Origin: Chryseobacterium sp. OV279
GTDB lineage: Bacteria > Bacteroidota > Bacteroidia > Flavobacteriales > Weeksellaceae
Assembly (NCBI RefSeq): GCF_900128945.1
Contig: NZ_FQUD01000001.1
Span: 1,750,235-1,814,234, forward strand
Direction of reading: 5' to 3'
DNA: 64,000 nt
This document shows positions 29,119 through 37,549 of this stretch, piece after piece; positions within the stretch are counted from its first letter, which is position 1, and the number at the start of each line of letters is the position of its first letter. A program made the translations under genes and the position numbers. Under the pieces are notes generated by a model. It saw nothing but the letters and a program-made list of their open reading frames with translations, ran no database searches and was not told the origin of the DNA.

Positions 29119-29346
29119 TGTATTGTTTTTTATTTTATCAGAAACGAAGTTGGAAGAGGAAAGTTGTTGAGATCAATTCCTGCTCCAGATTCCTTAATCC
29201 TGATTCTCTAATCCGAACTAACCTTAAATTACTTTCCAATCCTGTTCCAATTTACATTATAATTCAAATTATTTTGCAAATTCTTACTATTAAGCTTTTT
29301 ATTGATATGAAAATGGAATTAAAATGTGGTATCAAAAAATGAATGA

Positions 29347-29360
29347 TCCGGATATCCGGA
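29347..29360. promoter_or_regulatory. Perfect 14-bp palindrome
   Basis: TCCGGATATCCGGA is fully self-complementary and stands in the otherwise gene-free 29119-29474 gap, 36 bp from a minus-strand terminator. No regulator is assigned. Confidence 0.35.
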
Positions 29361-29389
29361 GAATAGATTTTATAAGATGGTATATTAAT

Positions 29390-29424
29390 AAAAAAAGGCT
29401 CAAATGATAACATCCAAGCCTTAA
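29390..29424 (-). terminator. Terminator after the VOC gene
   Basis: On the minus strand GGCTTGGATG and CATTTGAGCC form an imperfect stem followed by seven T. It lies about 50 bp after the stop of the VOC gene. Confidence 0.65.
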
Positions 29425-29474
29425 TTTATAATAGTCTTTAAATAATTATTTTTACTCAATCGTATATATTATTC

Positions 29475-29882
29475 CTACTTTGTTGCGAATTTTTCTACCG
29501 ATTCTTTGGTTACAGATGTAAAGAAATTCACCAGATTACCATCAGGATCTCTGAACAGTAACGATTTATTTCCCCAAGGCATGGTTGTAGGTTCCTGTAC
29601 AATATAAGGAGACAGTACATTTTTTAAGCGGTTAAATTCCTGATCTACATCCTCAACCATAAATTCTATTATTGCAGTACGGTTTTCAGCAGGCTGCGCC
29701 ACACTTTCTCCTCCAAAAAATTGTAAAGTTTTCGTACTTCCGATGGCAAGGGTTGCAGTTGACGTTTTCAGTTCAGCGAAATCAGGAGTATACTGTATGG
29801 CAGGAACCCCAGTGATCTGTTCATAAAATTTCACCAGACTTTCGATTTGGGCTGTGATAATTCGTATGGATACTAAATTCAT
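29475..29882 (-). CDS. VOC-family (glyoxalase/bleomycin resistance fold) protein
   Basis: 135 residues from the ATG at 29882; a further in-frame ATG at 29909 would add nine non-family residues. Two beta-alpha-beta-beta-beta modules are visible: MNLVSIRIITAQIESLVKFY at the start, and TAIIEFMVEDVDQEFNRL, then SLLFRDPDGNLVNFFT near 105. RDPDGN before the last strand is the usual VOC feature carrying the last metal-ligand position. Members range from glyoxalase I to dioxygenases and antibiotic-binding proteins; the specific role cannot be read. Followed by a terminator; monocistronic. Confidence 0.88.
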   Translation of the reverse strand: MNLVSIRIITAQIESLVKFYEQITGVPAIQYTPDFAELKTSTATLAIGSTKTLQFFGGESVAQPAENRTAIIEFMVEDVDQEFNRLKNVLSPYIVQEPTTMPWGNKSLLFRDPDGNLVNFFTSVTKESVEKFATK

Positions 29883-29962
29883 TTTTTTAAATTTTAAATT
29901 ATTTAACAAAAATAGGGTGGTGGTGTGACAAGAGGTTGTCAGTAGAAAATAATATTTTTTCT

Positions 29963-30032
29963 TTTAAACGCAAAATTCCATCACAATGCTGCATATTAAA
30001 AGTTGAGCAAAGAAGGAATTAATTGTATTGAT
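29963..30032. repeat. Chromosomal repeat copy related to 49708-49775
   Basis: ACGCAAAATTC, AATGCTG and AAGTTGAGCAAAGAAGGAAT match the left part of the element at 49708 over about 70 bp with roughly 75-80% identity by eye. Here only the left end is present. Confidence 0.6.
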
Positions 30033-30076
30033 TCGACTAGGCAAATGTTTTAGCCGAAAGCTTCCGGGAAAATAAA

Positions 30077-30113
30077 AACAGCACCATTAGAGTTCTAATG
30101 ATGCTGCTTACAT
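30077..30113 (-). terminator. Minus-strand terminator
   Basis: On the minus strand GCAGCATCATTAGA pairs with TCTAATGGTGCTGT around AACT-type loop residues, then TTTTATTTT. No long gene ends nearby, so it probably ends the transcript that carries the small peptide gene at 30384-30563. Confidence 0.6.
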
Positions 30114-30383
30114 TAAGTGTTTTTACCTTAGTAATTTGGTTCGAAATTGTCTTTATGTTACGGGTACAACCACATTTTCGCTTGTTTCAAAACCTCATGT
30201 TTAAGTGCTTCGTTCTATGGTTATTTCTGAAGTATTCTTAAACTGAGAGAATAAACCGAGGGAACCATTTTAAGGATAGGATCATTTAGCTTTCATGGAC
30301 TTTCTTCTGGAGCTTTTGTATAAAAGCTGCAAAAGATTTCTGATCCTGTCCGAAATTGGGAATTCAAATCAATTCTTATTTTG

Positions 30384-30563
30384 TTAATTAGTACTTGTGC
30401 AACCTTCGGAATGGGAATGAAAGAAAGAATCTTTAAAAGAAATCGAAATACTTTCAACCAACAATTTATCCTTGGATAAAAGGTCGGATTTTCCCTGTGC
30501 CTGCTGGCTGTTCTGTCCTGACTTACGCAATACTGCGATCTGAATTGTCTTTAGCTTTTTCAA
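30384..30563 (-). CDS. Candidate small peptide gene, 59 aa, TTG start
   Basis: Reading the minus strand from a TTG codon at 30563 gives a 59-residue peptide with protein-like composition: basic start MKKLKTIQIAVLRKSGQNSQ, a Gln/Ser/Lys middle, then DKLLVESISISF and a Ser/His-rich end SHSEGCTSTN. Codon use resembles the neighbours. A -7 box TATATTTG lies 43 bp upstream (30613-30606), and a 22-bp palindrome overlaps the -33 region, next to the divergent TetR gene. About 270 nt further on there is a terminator. No known family; a leader-core layout is imaginable, but no modifying enzyme is adjacent. ATT at 30569 is an alternative start. Confidence 0.4.
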   Translation of the reverse strand: MKKLKTIQIAVLRKSGQNSQQAQGKSDLLSKDKLLVESISISFKDSFFHSHSEGCTSTN

Positions 30564-30605
30564 CTTAATGAGTGTTTAAATATATATAGAATGGCTTAGT
30601 TTGTG

Positions 30606-30613
30606 CAAATATA
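30606..30613 (-). promoter_or_regulatory. -7 box of the divergent small-peptide transcript
   Basis: TATATTTG on the minus strand, matching TAnnTTTG, 43 bp before the TTG start at 30563. Its upstream spacer and -33 region are covered by the palindrome at 30619-30640. Confidence 0.5.
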
Positions 30614-30618
30614 TAAAA

Positions 30619-30640
30619 TTAGACACTAACTAGTGTCTAA
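30619..30640. promoter_or_regulatory. 22-bp palindromic operator, probable TetR site
   Basis: Arms TTAGACACTA and TAGTGTCTAA are perfect inverted repeats separated by AC. The site is 45 bp before the TetR-family start and overlaps the minus-strand promoter. Size and symmetry are typical of TetR-family operators. Confidence 0.7.
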
Positions 30641-30684
30641 AATAATTAAAAATTTCATAAACTTGTATAATCTAATGTTTAATC

Positions 30685-31314
30685 ATGGAAAGAAAATCAG
30701 CAGCAGGCAGTATCCGAAACAAGGAACGCAGTAAAAAGAAATTTTTGGATGCGGTTGGAAAAATTCTGAAAACGAAAGGATATGCAGGATTAAAAGTGAA
30801 TGATATCGCCACCGTCGCGGGAGTAGATAAGAAAATGATCTACACCTATTTTGGTGGAATGGATGGTCTTATGGACGAATATATCAGATCCAAGGATTAC
30901 TGGAGTAATGTAACGACCGAAAAAATGATGCCTGATATGGAAAGTGGCGGGAGATTATTTACGGAAGCCATGCTGCTGGAGCAATACGATTATGTATTCA
31001 AAAATAAGGAGCTGCAGAAATTATTACTGTGGCGCTTATCTGAGTCCAGAAAGTCATTAACAAAAATGACCAATGCACAGGAGGAAAATGGGGAGGGTCT
31101 TTTTAAATTCATTATCGAGCCTCATTTTGGAGAACGGACACAGGATTTCCGTGCTATAACGGCCATTATCATTTCAGGACTTTATTATCTGAATATGTAT
31201 TCTTCTTTAAATGGAAGCGTTTTTTGCGGAATAGACCTCAGTACGGAGGAAGGCCGTGAGAAGATCAAAAAGGCAGTATCTTTCCTGGTGGATCAAACTT
31301 ATGAGAATCTGTAG
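30685..31314 (+). CDS. TetR-family transcriptional regulator
   Basis: 209 residues. The N-terminal helix-turn-helix is clear: ILKTKGYAGLKVNDIATVAG then VDKKMIYTYFGGMDGLMDEY, residues about 25-65. The C-terminal ~140 residues are the helical ligand-binding and dimer domain, ending KKAVSFLVDQTYENL. A perfect 22-bp palindrome 45 bp upstream is its probable operator. The divergent transcript carries a candidate 59-aa peptide; no transporter or enzyme gene is in the classical divergent place. Convergent with the 510-aa gene downstream. The ligand is unknown. Confidence 0.9.
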   Translation: MERKSAAGSIRNKERSKKKFLDAVGKILKTKGYAGLKVNDIATVAGVDKKMIYTYFGGMDGLMDEYIRSKDYWSNVTTEKMMPDMESGGRLFTEAMLLEQYDYVFKNKELQKLLLWRLSESRKSLTKMTNAQEENGEGLFKFIIEPHFGERTQDFRAITAIIISGLYYLNMYSSLNGSVFCGIDLSTEEGREKIKKAVSFLVDQTYENL

Positions 31315-31368
31315 TAATTTACTGGACAGGTATATATATGGACTTTTTATAATCGCCGGAGAAATAAA

Positions 31369-31402
31369 AAAGAGGCAATAATTTGCCCCTTACTTTCCTT
31401 TT
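31369..31402. terminator. Weak bidirectional hairpin between convergent genes
   Basis: GAGGCAA pairs with TTTGCCC-type residues, flanked by A and T runs on both sides, between the TetR gene and the 510-aa gene that converge here. Confidence 0.4.
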
Positions 31403-31413
31403 TTGAGTGATTT

Positions 31414-32946
31414 TTATCCTTTATGATAAGGACATCCCGAAGCAGCATTTGATGTTTCAACAGTGCCTGAAGTGGCCGGTTTACAGTCAAAGAATTGCTC
31501 TTCTATCACACGTCTCTGATCTTCAGGGATATCCTGTAATTTACGAAGTGTATTGACCTGTATGTGAGGCCAGCTGGTCGTTCCACCATCATTTCCGAAA
31601 TCAAATTCGAAAAACACAATCTGCTCGTATTGCAGCTGAAGAATTTCTTTTCCATCTTCAATCACGGTTTCAATCCACAGACGGAAATCCACTTCAACCG
31701 TAGGAACGAAACGATTGACAAAAGGCACATTTAAAATTCCTCCCTGAGCACCGGTCTTCATTTTTGAGGACATCTGAACAAGCACATAGTTGGTTACATT
31801 TTGTCCGCTTAAAGTATCTCTAAGACGTAAATCCGGTCGTACGGAATACGGATACAAATCATTGGCAAGGATTCGCTGTGTGTAAATTTTATTCGAACCT
31901 TTGTCATTATGATCGTTCAGTTTTTCATGAACCCAGGCTGGTGCCGGCTGATCCAAATCAATAGGATGTGTAGGACTTGCACCTGCTCCTCCCATGGTTT
32001 GCGAAATCGCAAGGTGATCCGTCTGCCACGCAGCATTACCGTACGGAAACTTTGGAGAACCGTTAATTAAGTAATTGTTACCGTCCGGAGCAATATCTCC
32101 CAATAAGGTAATGGTACTGCCATGAGGAATAACGCCACTTCTGGAAATGGAGTAGTCAGGAATAAAGTAAGGACCTTTTATGCCGTCTCCAGGCTTGAGC
32201 TCCTGAGCAGGAATGATCTCATAGTACTCTTGTCCCGGCTGAAGTTCACTTAAAAGAATATATTTTTTATGATTTTCATCCGCAGATATCTGAACCAGAG
32301 GCTCGTCTCTGTATTCTCCTGTGTACCCGTAATTTTTAAAGTCCTCATCAGAAAAAGCGTGAATACCACGGTCTTTCTCAATCGATTCTTTAGTAGCGGC
32401 ATGATTATAAACATCGCTCAGCCATAAATACATTCCGTTTTCCTCATGAATGCCGGCATATTGTAAATCAGGCTTTCCTTCTTCCTTATTAACGCTTTTA
32501 ATGGTTTGCTCATATTTTACAGCCCCACAGAATAACTCACTGGCGCCGCCACGGTTACGGACACCTCCGGCAACCAGAGAAAAGGTCAGCTTTTCGATAT
32601 ATTCTTCACAGTCAAAACTGAATTTGCCGGGAATTGTTCCTGAATTTGTACCGGGGGAAGGCATAATCGTTGTGTGTATTCCGCCTGCCAATGATGGTTT
32701 TCCTATATTTTGATTGTAATTAGCGTTGTAGCTTACCCAGGTGCCATCCAGCGCCGCCAGTACCCCGTAATCCACATTGTTGGCGATGTCCTGCAGGTTT
32801 TCTTCCTTAAAGGGTAATACCGGATCATCAATGAGAAGTTTGGAATATCCGTCCATCACTTGGGCCAGTGTACCCTGATTTTCTTCTGAACTCTTACGGA
32901 GGAGCTCACTCCCTTTTTCAAGACTTTCTTTTTTACGTTTAAGCAT
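31414..32946 (-). CDS. Conserved 510-aa protein, possibly haem-binding barrel type
   Basis: No signal peptide; the start is basic and helical (MLKRKKESLEKGSELLRKSS). Around 75-105 the sequence LAALDGTWVSYNANYNQNIG recalls the GTWxGxG-type opening of nitrobindin/THAP4-like haem-binding barrels, and the C terminus ends with a CPYHKG tail. The middle is rich in Gly, Asp, Pro and aromatic residues and looks like one large beta-rich globular protein. I cannot name the family with certainty; the haem idea rests on the short motif only. It converges with the TetR gene and has a 770-bp gap upstream. An oxidoreductase or haem-storage role is a guess. Confidence 0.6.
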   Translation of the reverse strand: MLKRKKESLEKGSELLRKSSEENQGTLAQVMDGYSKLLIDDPVLPFKEENLQDIANNVDYGVLAALDGTWVSYNANYNQNIGKPSLAGGIHTTIMPSPGTNSGTIPGKFSFDCEEYIEKLTFSLVAGGVRNRGGASELFCGAVKYEQTIKSVNKEEGKPDLQYAGIHEENGMYLWLSDVYNHAATKESIEKDRGIHAFSDEDFKNYGYTGEYRDEPLVQISADENHKKYILLSELQPGQEYYEIIPAQELKPGDGIKGPYFIPDYSISRSGVIPHGSTITLLGDIAPDGNNYLINGSPKFPYGNAAWQTDHLAISQTMGGAGASPTHPIDLDQPAPAWVHEKLNDHNDKGSNKIYTQRILANDLYPYSVRPDLRLRDTLSGQNVTNYVLVQMSSKMKTGAQGGILNVPFVNRFVPTVEVDFRLWIETVIEDGKEILQLQYEQIVFFEFDFGNDGGTTSWPHIQVNTLRKLQDIPEDQRRVIEEQFFDCKPATSGTVETSNAASGCPYHKG

Positions 32947-33716
32947 GATTTATCGTTTTTATGGTTATTAATTAATGGGTTTGAAAATTGGATCTGGTAA
33001 TCATTTTGAGGCAGAGGCAGACACGTCGAAATAATAATCGTCGTTAGGGAGATTGTATTCAAATCATTTCGTTAAAATTTGATGATTAAAGTGTCTTCAA
33101 CACCACATCTCGAGAAATCTGTATTTATCAGAGTTTCCTGGATGCCGTTTTACAGTCCATCTCCTTTGTTAGAAATGGATGATTGCTTTTTAAGTGATCC
33201 ATAATTTTCAGTTTTTGTTTACTCAAAATTAATGAGAATGTGGTAGATGCCATTCAGTGTTTTTACTTAATTTCAATCTTGATATTTTGGAATGATTTCG
33301 TGAAAAGCTTTGTGTGAAGTAGTTTGGAGTTTTTGTGAATGAATACTGCTGCTATGATAAGAATGGCAAAAAGATCCTATGTAATTGATATGAAGAAACA
33401 CAGGGTTTTAAATTTGCAATCAAAAATCCGGAGCCACAAAAGCTCCGGATCAAAAAACATTGGATAAAAAGGATAAAACGACTATTTTGTTGGTAAGCCT
33501 GAACCACGAACCAAAAACCAAGATTTTTGATATCAGATATGTTCCGAGATTGGATCCGGCAACTACATCCTGTTACAATATTTTACCTTTCCGGCTGCAT
33601 CGTACAGCGGTTTATGGTACTAAAAATGGTAAAGAATGATAGGATTTATGAGTAGGTTTCTGCAATCTCCTGCAGGGGAATCATCAGTTGAGAAACCTGA
33701 TGAATAGGGTAGCGGC
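32947..33716. other. Gene-poor region upstream of the 510-aa gene
   Basis: 770 bp with no convincing gene. It contains the minus-strand hairpin at 33426-33450. Short protein-like stretches appear on the minus strand (for example PLYDAAGKVKYCN around 33570-33612), but stops interrupt them and no start is evident; they could be remnants. Confidence 0.4.
33416..33450 (-). terminator. Minus-strand intrinsic terminator
   Basis: ATCCGGAGC (33426-33434) and GCTCCGGAT (33442-33450) form a perfect 9-bp stem with a 7-nt loop, followed on the minus strand by TTTTTG. It lies 267 bp beyond the lipoprotein gene, so the lipoprotein mRNA may have a long 3' region or another small transcript ends here. Confidence 0.7.
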
Positions 33717-34115
33717 TTACTTATATTTAATAAAAGTAGCCAGTACTTTTTTAGTTTTGATATTAGAAGTTATGGATCCGCCACTGTACGTATTTTTTTT
33801 ACTGCCATTTTTCATGCTTCCAAAATCACTTGTCGAGCTTCCTGTAACTTCTTCCGTAAGCTTCATGATAACACCGTCTGCTCCTTGCGCTTTGCCCAGT
33901 TCAATAACTTTCTGCTGTACGGCATTTAGAGAATTAAATCCCTGACCTACATCTGTTGTTCCCATTACTTCATGCTCTTTTTTTACATCAGCGGCATCGA
34001 AATAGACATCTACATTTTGTGTCGGTGAATACGTTTTTCCGAAATAAGAAGGTGTACATGATGTAGCTGCGGCGAGCGCGAAGATTCCAATAGATTGGAT
34101 GAATAATTTTTTCAT
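33717..34115 (-). CDS. Small lipoprotein of unknown function
   Basis: 132 residues. The N terminus MKKLFIQSIGIFALAAATSC is a lipoprotein signal peptide with Cys20 as the lipidated residue, so the mature protein is membrane-attached. The mature part has NVDVYFDAADVKKEHEVMG and AVQQKVIELGKAQGADGVIM, an alternating beta-alpha pattern reminiscent of small YbjQ-like folds but without a firm match, and ends with a strand VLATFIKYK. It lies 57 bp downstream of the LytTR regulator gene on the same strand and could be read through from it. Confidence 0.75.
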   Translation of the reverse strand: MKKLFIQSIGIFALAAATSCTPSYFGKTYSPTQNVDVYFDAADVKKEHEVMGTTDVGQGFNSLNAVQQKVIELGKAQGADGVIMKLTEEVTGSSTSDFGSMKNGSKKNTYSGGSITSNIKTKKVLATFIKYK

Positions 34116-34172
34116 TGTTTTGATTTGTAAATTAAAATTGTTAGATTTTTATGTGGTTGGTTATTAATTGAT

Positions 34173-34922
34173 TTATCGGATGGGATCAATGGGTCCGGGT
34201 TCTTCTCTGCCTTTATTGGTCAGTACTTTGTCCATCATCTGGGCCATAAAACTGTCACGGTACGTTTGCCCGATCGGGATCTGGTTTTTCGTCAACTCCA
34301 GCTGTACTGTATTCCCCTGAATAATGATGATAAATGGAACGGCGATGATAAAAGATTTATGGATTCGCTTGAAGCGGTCTGTCGGCAGTTTTTCTTCCAG
34401 ACCTCCGATATTCAGAAGAGCCATGATCTGTTCACCGTCTTTGGTGTGAAAACATACATATTTCCCTTTTCCTTCAATATAGATGATGTCGTTGATTTTG
34501 ATTTTCAGGAGCTTGCCTTTGTACTCGGTTTTGACAAGGATAAAATCTTCTGTTTCCGTTTTAGGGACCGAAGTTGTTTCCTGTGCCCGCTGTACAGCCA
34601 TAAGGAACCTTGGGAAAAAGATAGGTTTCAGCAGATAATCCACTACATGATGATCAAATCCGTCGAGGGCATATTCTCTGAAAGCGGTGGTGAGAATCAC
34701 TTTATAACGGTCGTTCAATACTTTAAGCAATTCAATTCCCGACATTCCTGGCATCTGGATATCCAGAAAAATAAGATCAACTTCCGTGCTGTTCAGCAGC
34801 TGTAATGCTTCCGCAGGATTGGTGGCTGTTCCCGCAAGTTTCAGAAACGGAGTCTGTTCAATATGCAGTGTCAGCAGTTCTATGGCGTGAGACTCATCGT
34901 CTACCACAATACAGTTCATCAT
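34173..34922 (-). CDS. LytTR-type response regulator
   Basis: 249 residues. The receiver domain (1-120) has the acidic pocket DDE at 8-10, the phosphorylation site D54 in LIFLDIQMPGMSG, and K99 in YLLKPI. The C-terminal ~100 residues form a LytTR DNA-binding domain (ILVKTEYKGKLLKIKINDIIYIEGKGKYV and FKRIHKSFIIA). It starts 3 bp after the stop codon of the sensor kinase gene and forms a two-component system with it. A second in-frame ATG (34919) is an equally good start. In Bacteroidota such pairs regulate varied envelope or metabolic genes; the target here is not evident. Confidence 0.95.
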   Translation of the reverse strand: MMNCIVVDDESHAIELLTLHIEQTPFLKLAGTATNPAEALQLLNSTEVDLIFLDIQMPGMSGIELLKVLNDRYKVILTTAFREYALDGFDHHVVDYLLKPIFFPRFLMAVQRAQETTSVPKTETEDFILVKTEYKGKLLKIKINDIIYIEGKGKYVCFHTKDGEQIMALLNIGGLEEKLPTDRFKRIHKSFIIAVPFIIIIQGNTVQLELTKNQIPIGQTYRDSFMAQMMDKVLTNKGREEPGPIDPIR

Positions 34923-34925
34923 AAT

Positions 34926-35975
34926 TTATAGATTAATGATAATTTCGTTTAAATAATAATTCTCATCTTCCTTGATGGTAAAAGAATGCTTGATCCCATA
35001 CATCAGTTGCAGTCGCTGCTGTACATTGTTCAGACCGATTCCCTTGGAAGGTTCTTTGGGACCTGTTTTCTTTTTATTGCTTACGAGGAAACAGATTTTA
35101 CTTTTGGTAGCAATCAGCTCAATAGACACCTGGTTTTTCTCATCGTTCAGATCGCCATGTTTAAAGGCATTTTCCACAAGGGTAACGAAAACTAAGACAG
35201 GAATGCAGGCATCATTCTCCTGAATATCTTCATAGTATTTAATCTTCAGGTTATGACTGAACCGGATCTGGTTCATCTCAATCACTTTTTTCATATGCTC
35301 CACTTCCAGTGCCAGAGGAACGGTTCCCAGTTCTCCCCAGTCATCAAGGGCATAGCTCATGATTTCAGAAAGAAGATGTACGGCATGAGCGGCTTCCGGA
35401 CTGCTTCTAAGGGTTTTCGTATAAATAAAACTCAATGAATTAAACAGAAAATGAGGATTGATCTGATATTTGATCGCAGCAAGCTCTGCCCTGAGTTTTT
35501 CCTTTTCCAGTTCCTCTTTGTGTTTCCGCATTTCATTAGAGGTAATTAATGTTGCCACGAAATAAGAGATGAGTATAATAAAGCAGTCCAGAACGGCAGC
35601 GCTGATAAGAAATACTTTGGGTGAAACATAGTTGCCGCTCGCAGGATCTGTTTTTGATATTGTAAAATTCCAGAGATATTCATAAGCGGTAAGCGCTACA
35701 AAAAGCAGAATACACCGCAGAAGAAAGTTTTTCCAATTTCTGTTCCTGATGAATGGGATGATCAGGTGGTAGATCAGGATATAATAAACAATAGTTCCTT
35801 TAATAATAGTGTGAATAAAATTGACATACAGCTGAGTTCCTGTTCCGAATTGCTTCATGGTGGTCTCAAGTCCTTGCAGTCTTATAAGAAACAGAAATAC
35901 CGCGATATTCCATGCCGTATACAACATGAGGATGACCAGAATCTGCTTCCATTGTTTTTTGACCTTCTCTAACAT
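34926..35975 (-). CDS. LytS/YehU-type sensor histidine kinase
   Basis: 349 residues with four membrane helices (about 9-33, 50-76, 84-104 and 121-144), a short coiled coil, and the His_kinase domain with phospho-acceptor H175 in KYQINPHFLFNSLSF. The HATPase part has VENAFKHGD (N box) and SKGIGLNNVQQRLQLMYG (G box). It has little extracytoplasmic sequence, so it may sense within or at the membrane. The cognate LytTR regulator gene follows 3 bp later. Confidence 0.95.
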   Translation of the reverse strand: MLEKVKKQWKQILVILMLYTAWNIAVFLFLIRLQGLETTMKQFGTGTQLYVNFIHTIIKGTIVYYILIYHLIIPFIRNRNWKNFLLRCILLFVALTAYEYLWNFTISKTDPASGNYVSPKVFLISAAVLDCFIILISYFVATLITSNEMRKHKEELEKEKLRAELAAIKYQINPHFLFNSLSFIYTKTLRSSPEAAHAVHLLSEIMSYALDDWGELGTVPLALEVEHMKKVIEMNQIRFSHNLKIKYYEDIQENDACIPVLVFVTLVENAFKHGDLNDEKNQVSIELIATKSKICFLVSNKKKTGPKEPSKGIGLNNVQQRLQLMYGIKHSFTIKEDENYYLNEIIINL

Positions 35976-36235
35976 TTAATTCCCTTCTTTTGTTTAATAA
36001 TTTGGTTTTGTTGTATTTATGATTGAGTATTTTTCTATAAATAATACTTAATCGCTTATTAAAATTACAACAATTCTCTTTTTGACATTGCAATATTAGT
36101 TCTTATCGTAACAATGCTAAAATATATTCCACCAATAGCTGTATTGGTGGTATCAATCATGGGATTGTAGTAACTTTATAGATTTAATGAAGAAATGACT
36201 GGAATGAACTCAGATATTGAGCAATAGTAAAGACA

Positions 36236-36262
36236 TAAAAAAAGCAGAGATCAACTCTCTGC
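36236..36262 (-). terminator. Terminator overlapping the end of the MFS gene
   Basis: GCAGAGA and TCTCTGC (36244-36262 region) form a 7-bp stem followed on the minus strand by a run of seven T. The upstream arm lies within the last codons of the MFS gene. Confidence 0.8.
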
Positions 36263-37459
36263 CTGTTCTTTTTTAACCGCCTGATGCATGACGAGAATAA
36301 TTCCCAAAAGCACAATGGCAATCGCCAGATAACGCCAGGCCAGACCATCCTGTTCTGTGACGTTTCCACTGACTGATATAATAAAGCTTGTAATAGACGT
36401 AATCACATACACCAAACCACCCATCAAACCACCTGCTGTTCCTGCATTTTTAGGGAAATACAGCATACTCGTTGTGAAAAACGAAGTAAACAGAATTCCG
36501 GAACAAATATGAATGAAAAACGCGAATGGAACCATGATATACAGACTTTCTGCGTAGAAGCTAGTGGCGATCAGTCCGGCAATTAAGATCAGCTGCAAAA
36601 TGATAGGCTGAAGAATTCTTGCCTTAAAATCCAGCTTGAGTCTTCGTTTTCCTATAAATCCTCCGATCATCCATGAAAATCCTAAGATCAGCGTACAATA
36701 TCCTATAACTACAGGAGTAAAGTGAAAGGTGTTCTCAATAATAAAAGGTCCCGTCAGATTGAAAAGCATAACAATAGAATAACTCAGTCCTAAAATAATG
36801 ATCCCCAACATAAAGATCCTGTTTTTCAGCATCATTTTGTACAGACTGATGTTTTCAGAAAGATTAAGTTTCTTTTTCTCCGGTAAGCTTTCACCACTGA
36901 AAAACCATTCAAACAGAAACAGTGCGCCTGCATAAAAGGCCAGGAAATAAAAATTCGCATGCCAGTTAAACAGTTTTTCAAGATATCCGCCCAGAAAAGG
37001 AGCCAGAATAGGTCCGCACGACCAGACAATCGTGAAATAGCTCAGATAATGCTTTACTTTTTCAGAGTCATAAAGGTCTACAAAAATAGCACGGGTAGCC
37101 ACAACCAGTACAGAAACCGCAGCTCCCTGAAGGATACGCAACAGGCAGATCAACAGAATACTGTCCGTCATGGTAATCAAAATACTGCTGATAATCAATA
37201 GAAAAAGGGCGATCAGCTTAGGACGGTAACGCCCGATGCTGTCCAGAATTCCTCCGACAAAGAGTTGCGAGATCCCGTAACTCAACAGGTAAGACGTTAA
37301 AGTAATCTGAATATCCTTTTCGGAAACCTGCATTTCTTTGGCCATCGAGGGAAATGAAGGTAAATAAATATCTGTGACAAACCCGGAAAGCGGGATCGAC
37401 ACAAAGGCCATAATGGTGATTAATCTGATTCTTTTTTCAGATGCTTCTTTCAACAACAT
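36251..37459 (-). CDS. MFS transporter, Bcr/CflA-type drug efflux family
   Basis: 402 residues with about twelve membrane helices. The pattern matches the Bcr/CflA branch of the major facilitator superfamily: ITIMAFVSIPLSGFVTDIYLPSFP at helix 1, then SYLLSYGISQLFVGGILDSIGRYRPK, the loop 2-3 motif with conserved Asp/Arg. These are proton-driven exporters of bicyclomycin, chloramphenicol or other small molecules; the true substrate is unknown. It has its own consensus promoter and lies 91 bp downstream of an AraC-type regulator on the same strand, which may control it. Confidence 0.92.
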   Translation of the reverse strand: MLLKEASEKRIRLITIMAFVSIPLSGFVTDIYLPSFPSMAKEMQVSEKDIQITLTSYLLSYGISQLFVGGILDSIGRYRPKLIALFLLIISSILITMTDSILLICLLRILQGAAVSVLVVATRAIFVDLYDSEKVKHYLSYFTIVWSCGPILAPFLGGYLEKLFNWHANFYFLAFYAGALFLFEWFFSGESLPEKKKLNLSENISLYKMMLKNRIFMLGIIILGLSYSIVMLFNLTGPFIIENTFHFTPVVIGYCTLILGFSWMIGGFIGKRRLKLDFKARILQPIILQLILIAGLIATSFYAESLYIMVPFAFFIHICSGILFTSFFTTSMLYFPKNAGTAGGLMGGLVYVITSITSFIISVSGNVTEQDGLAWRYLAIAIVLLGIILVMHQAVKKEQAES

Positions 37460-37481
37460 ATTCGTTCGTTATTTTACTATG

Positions 37482-37511
37482 CAAAAATAGACTAAGAAAT
37501 GAGCGTTTCAA
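37482..37511 (-). promoter_or_regulatory. Consensus promoter of the MFS gene
   Basis: On the minus strand TTG (37511-37509) and TATTTTTG (37489-37482) are 19 bp apart, 23 bp before the start codon. Confidence 0.8.
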
Positions 37512-37549
37512 TTTAAAAAGACAAAGTAAAAATTACAAAAATCAAAGAT

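Noticed and set aside
34266..34805. A 179-codon open frame antisense to the LytTR regulator gene.
   Set aside because: It mirrors the coding pattern of a confidently identified gene, with no recognisable domain or promoter.
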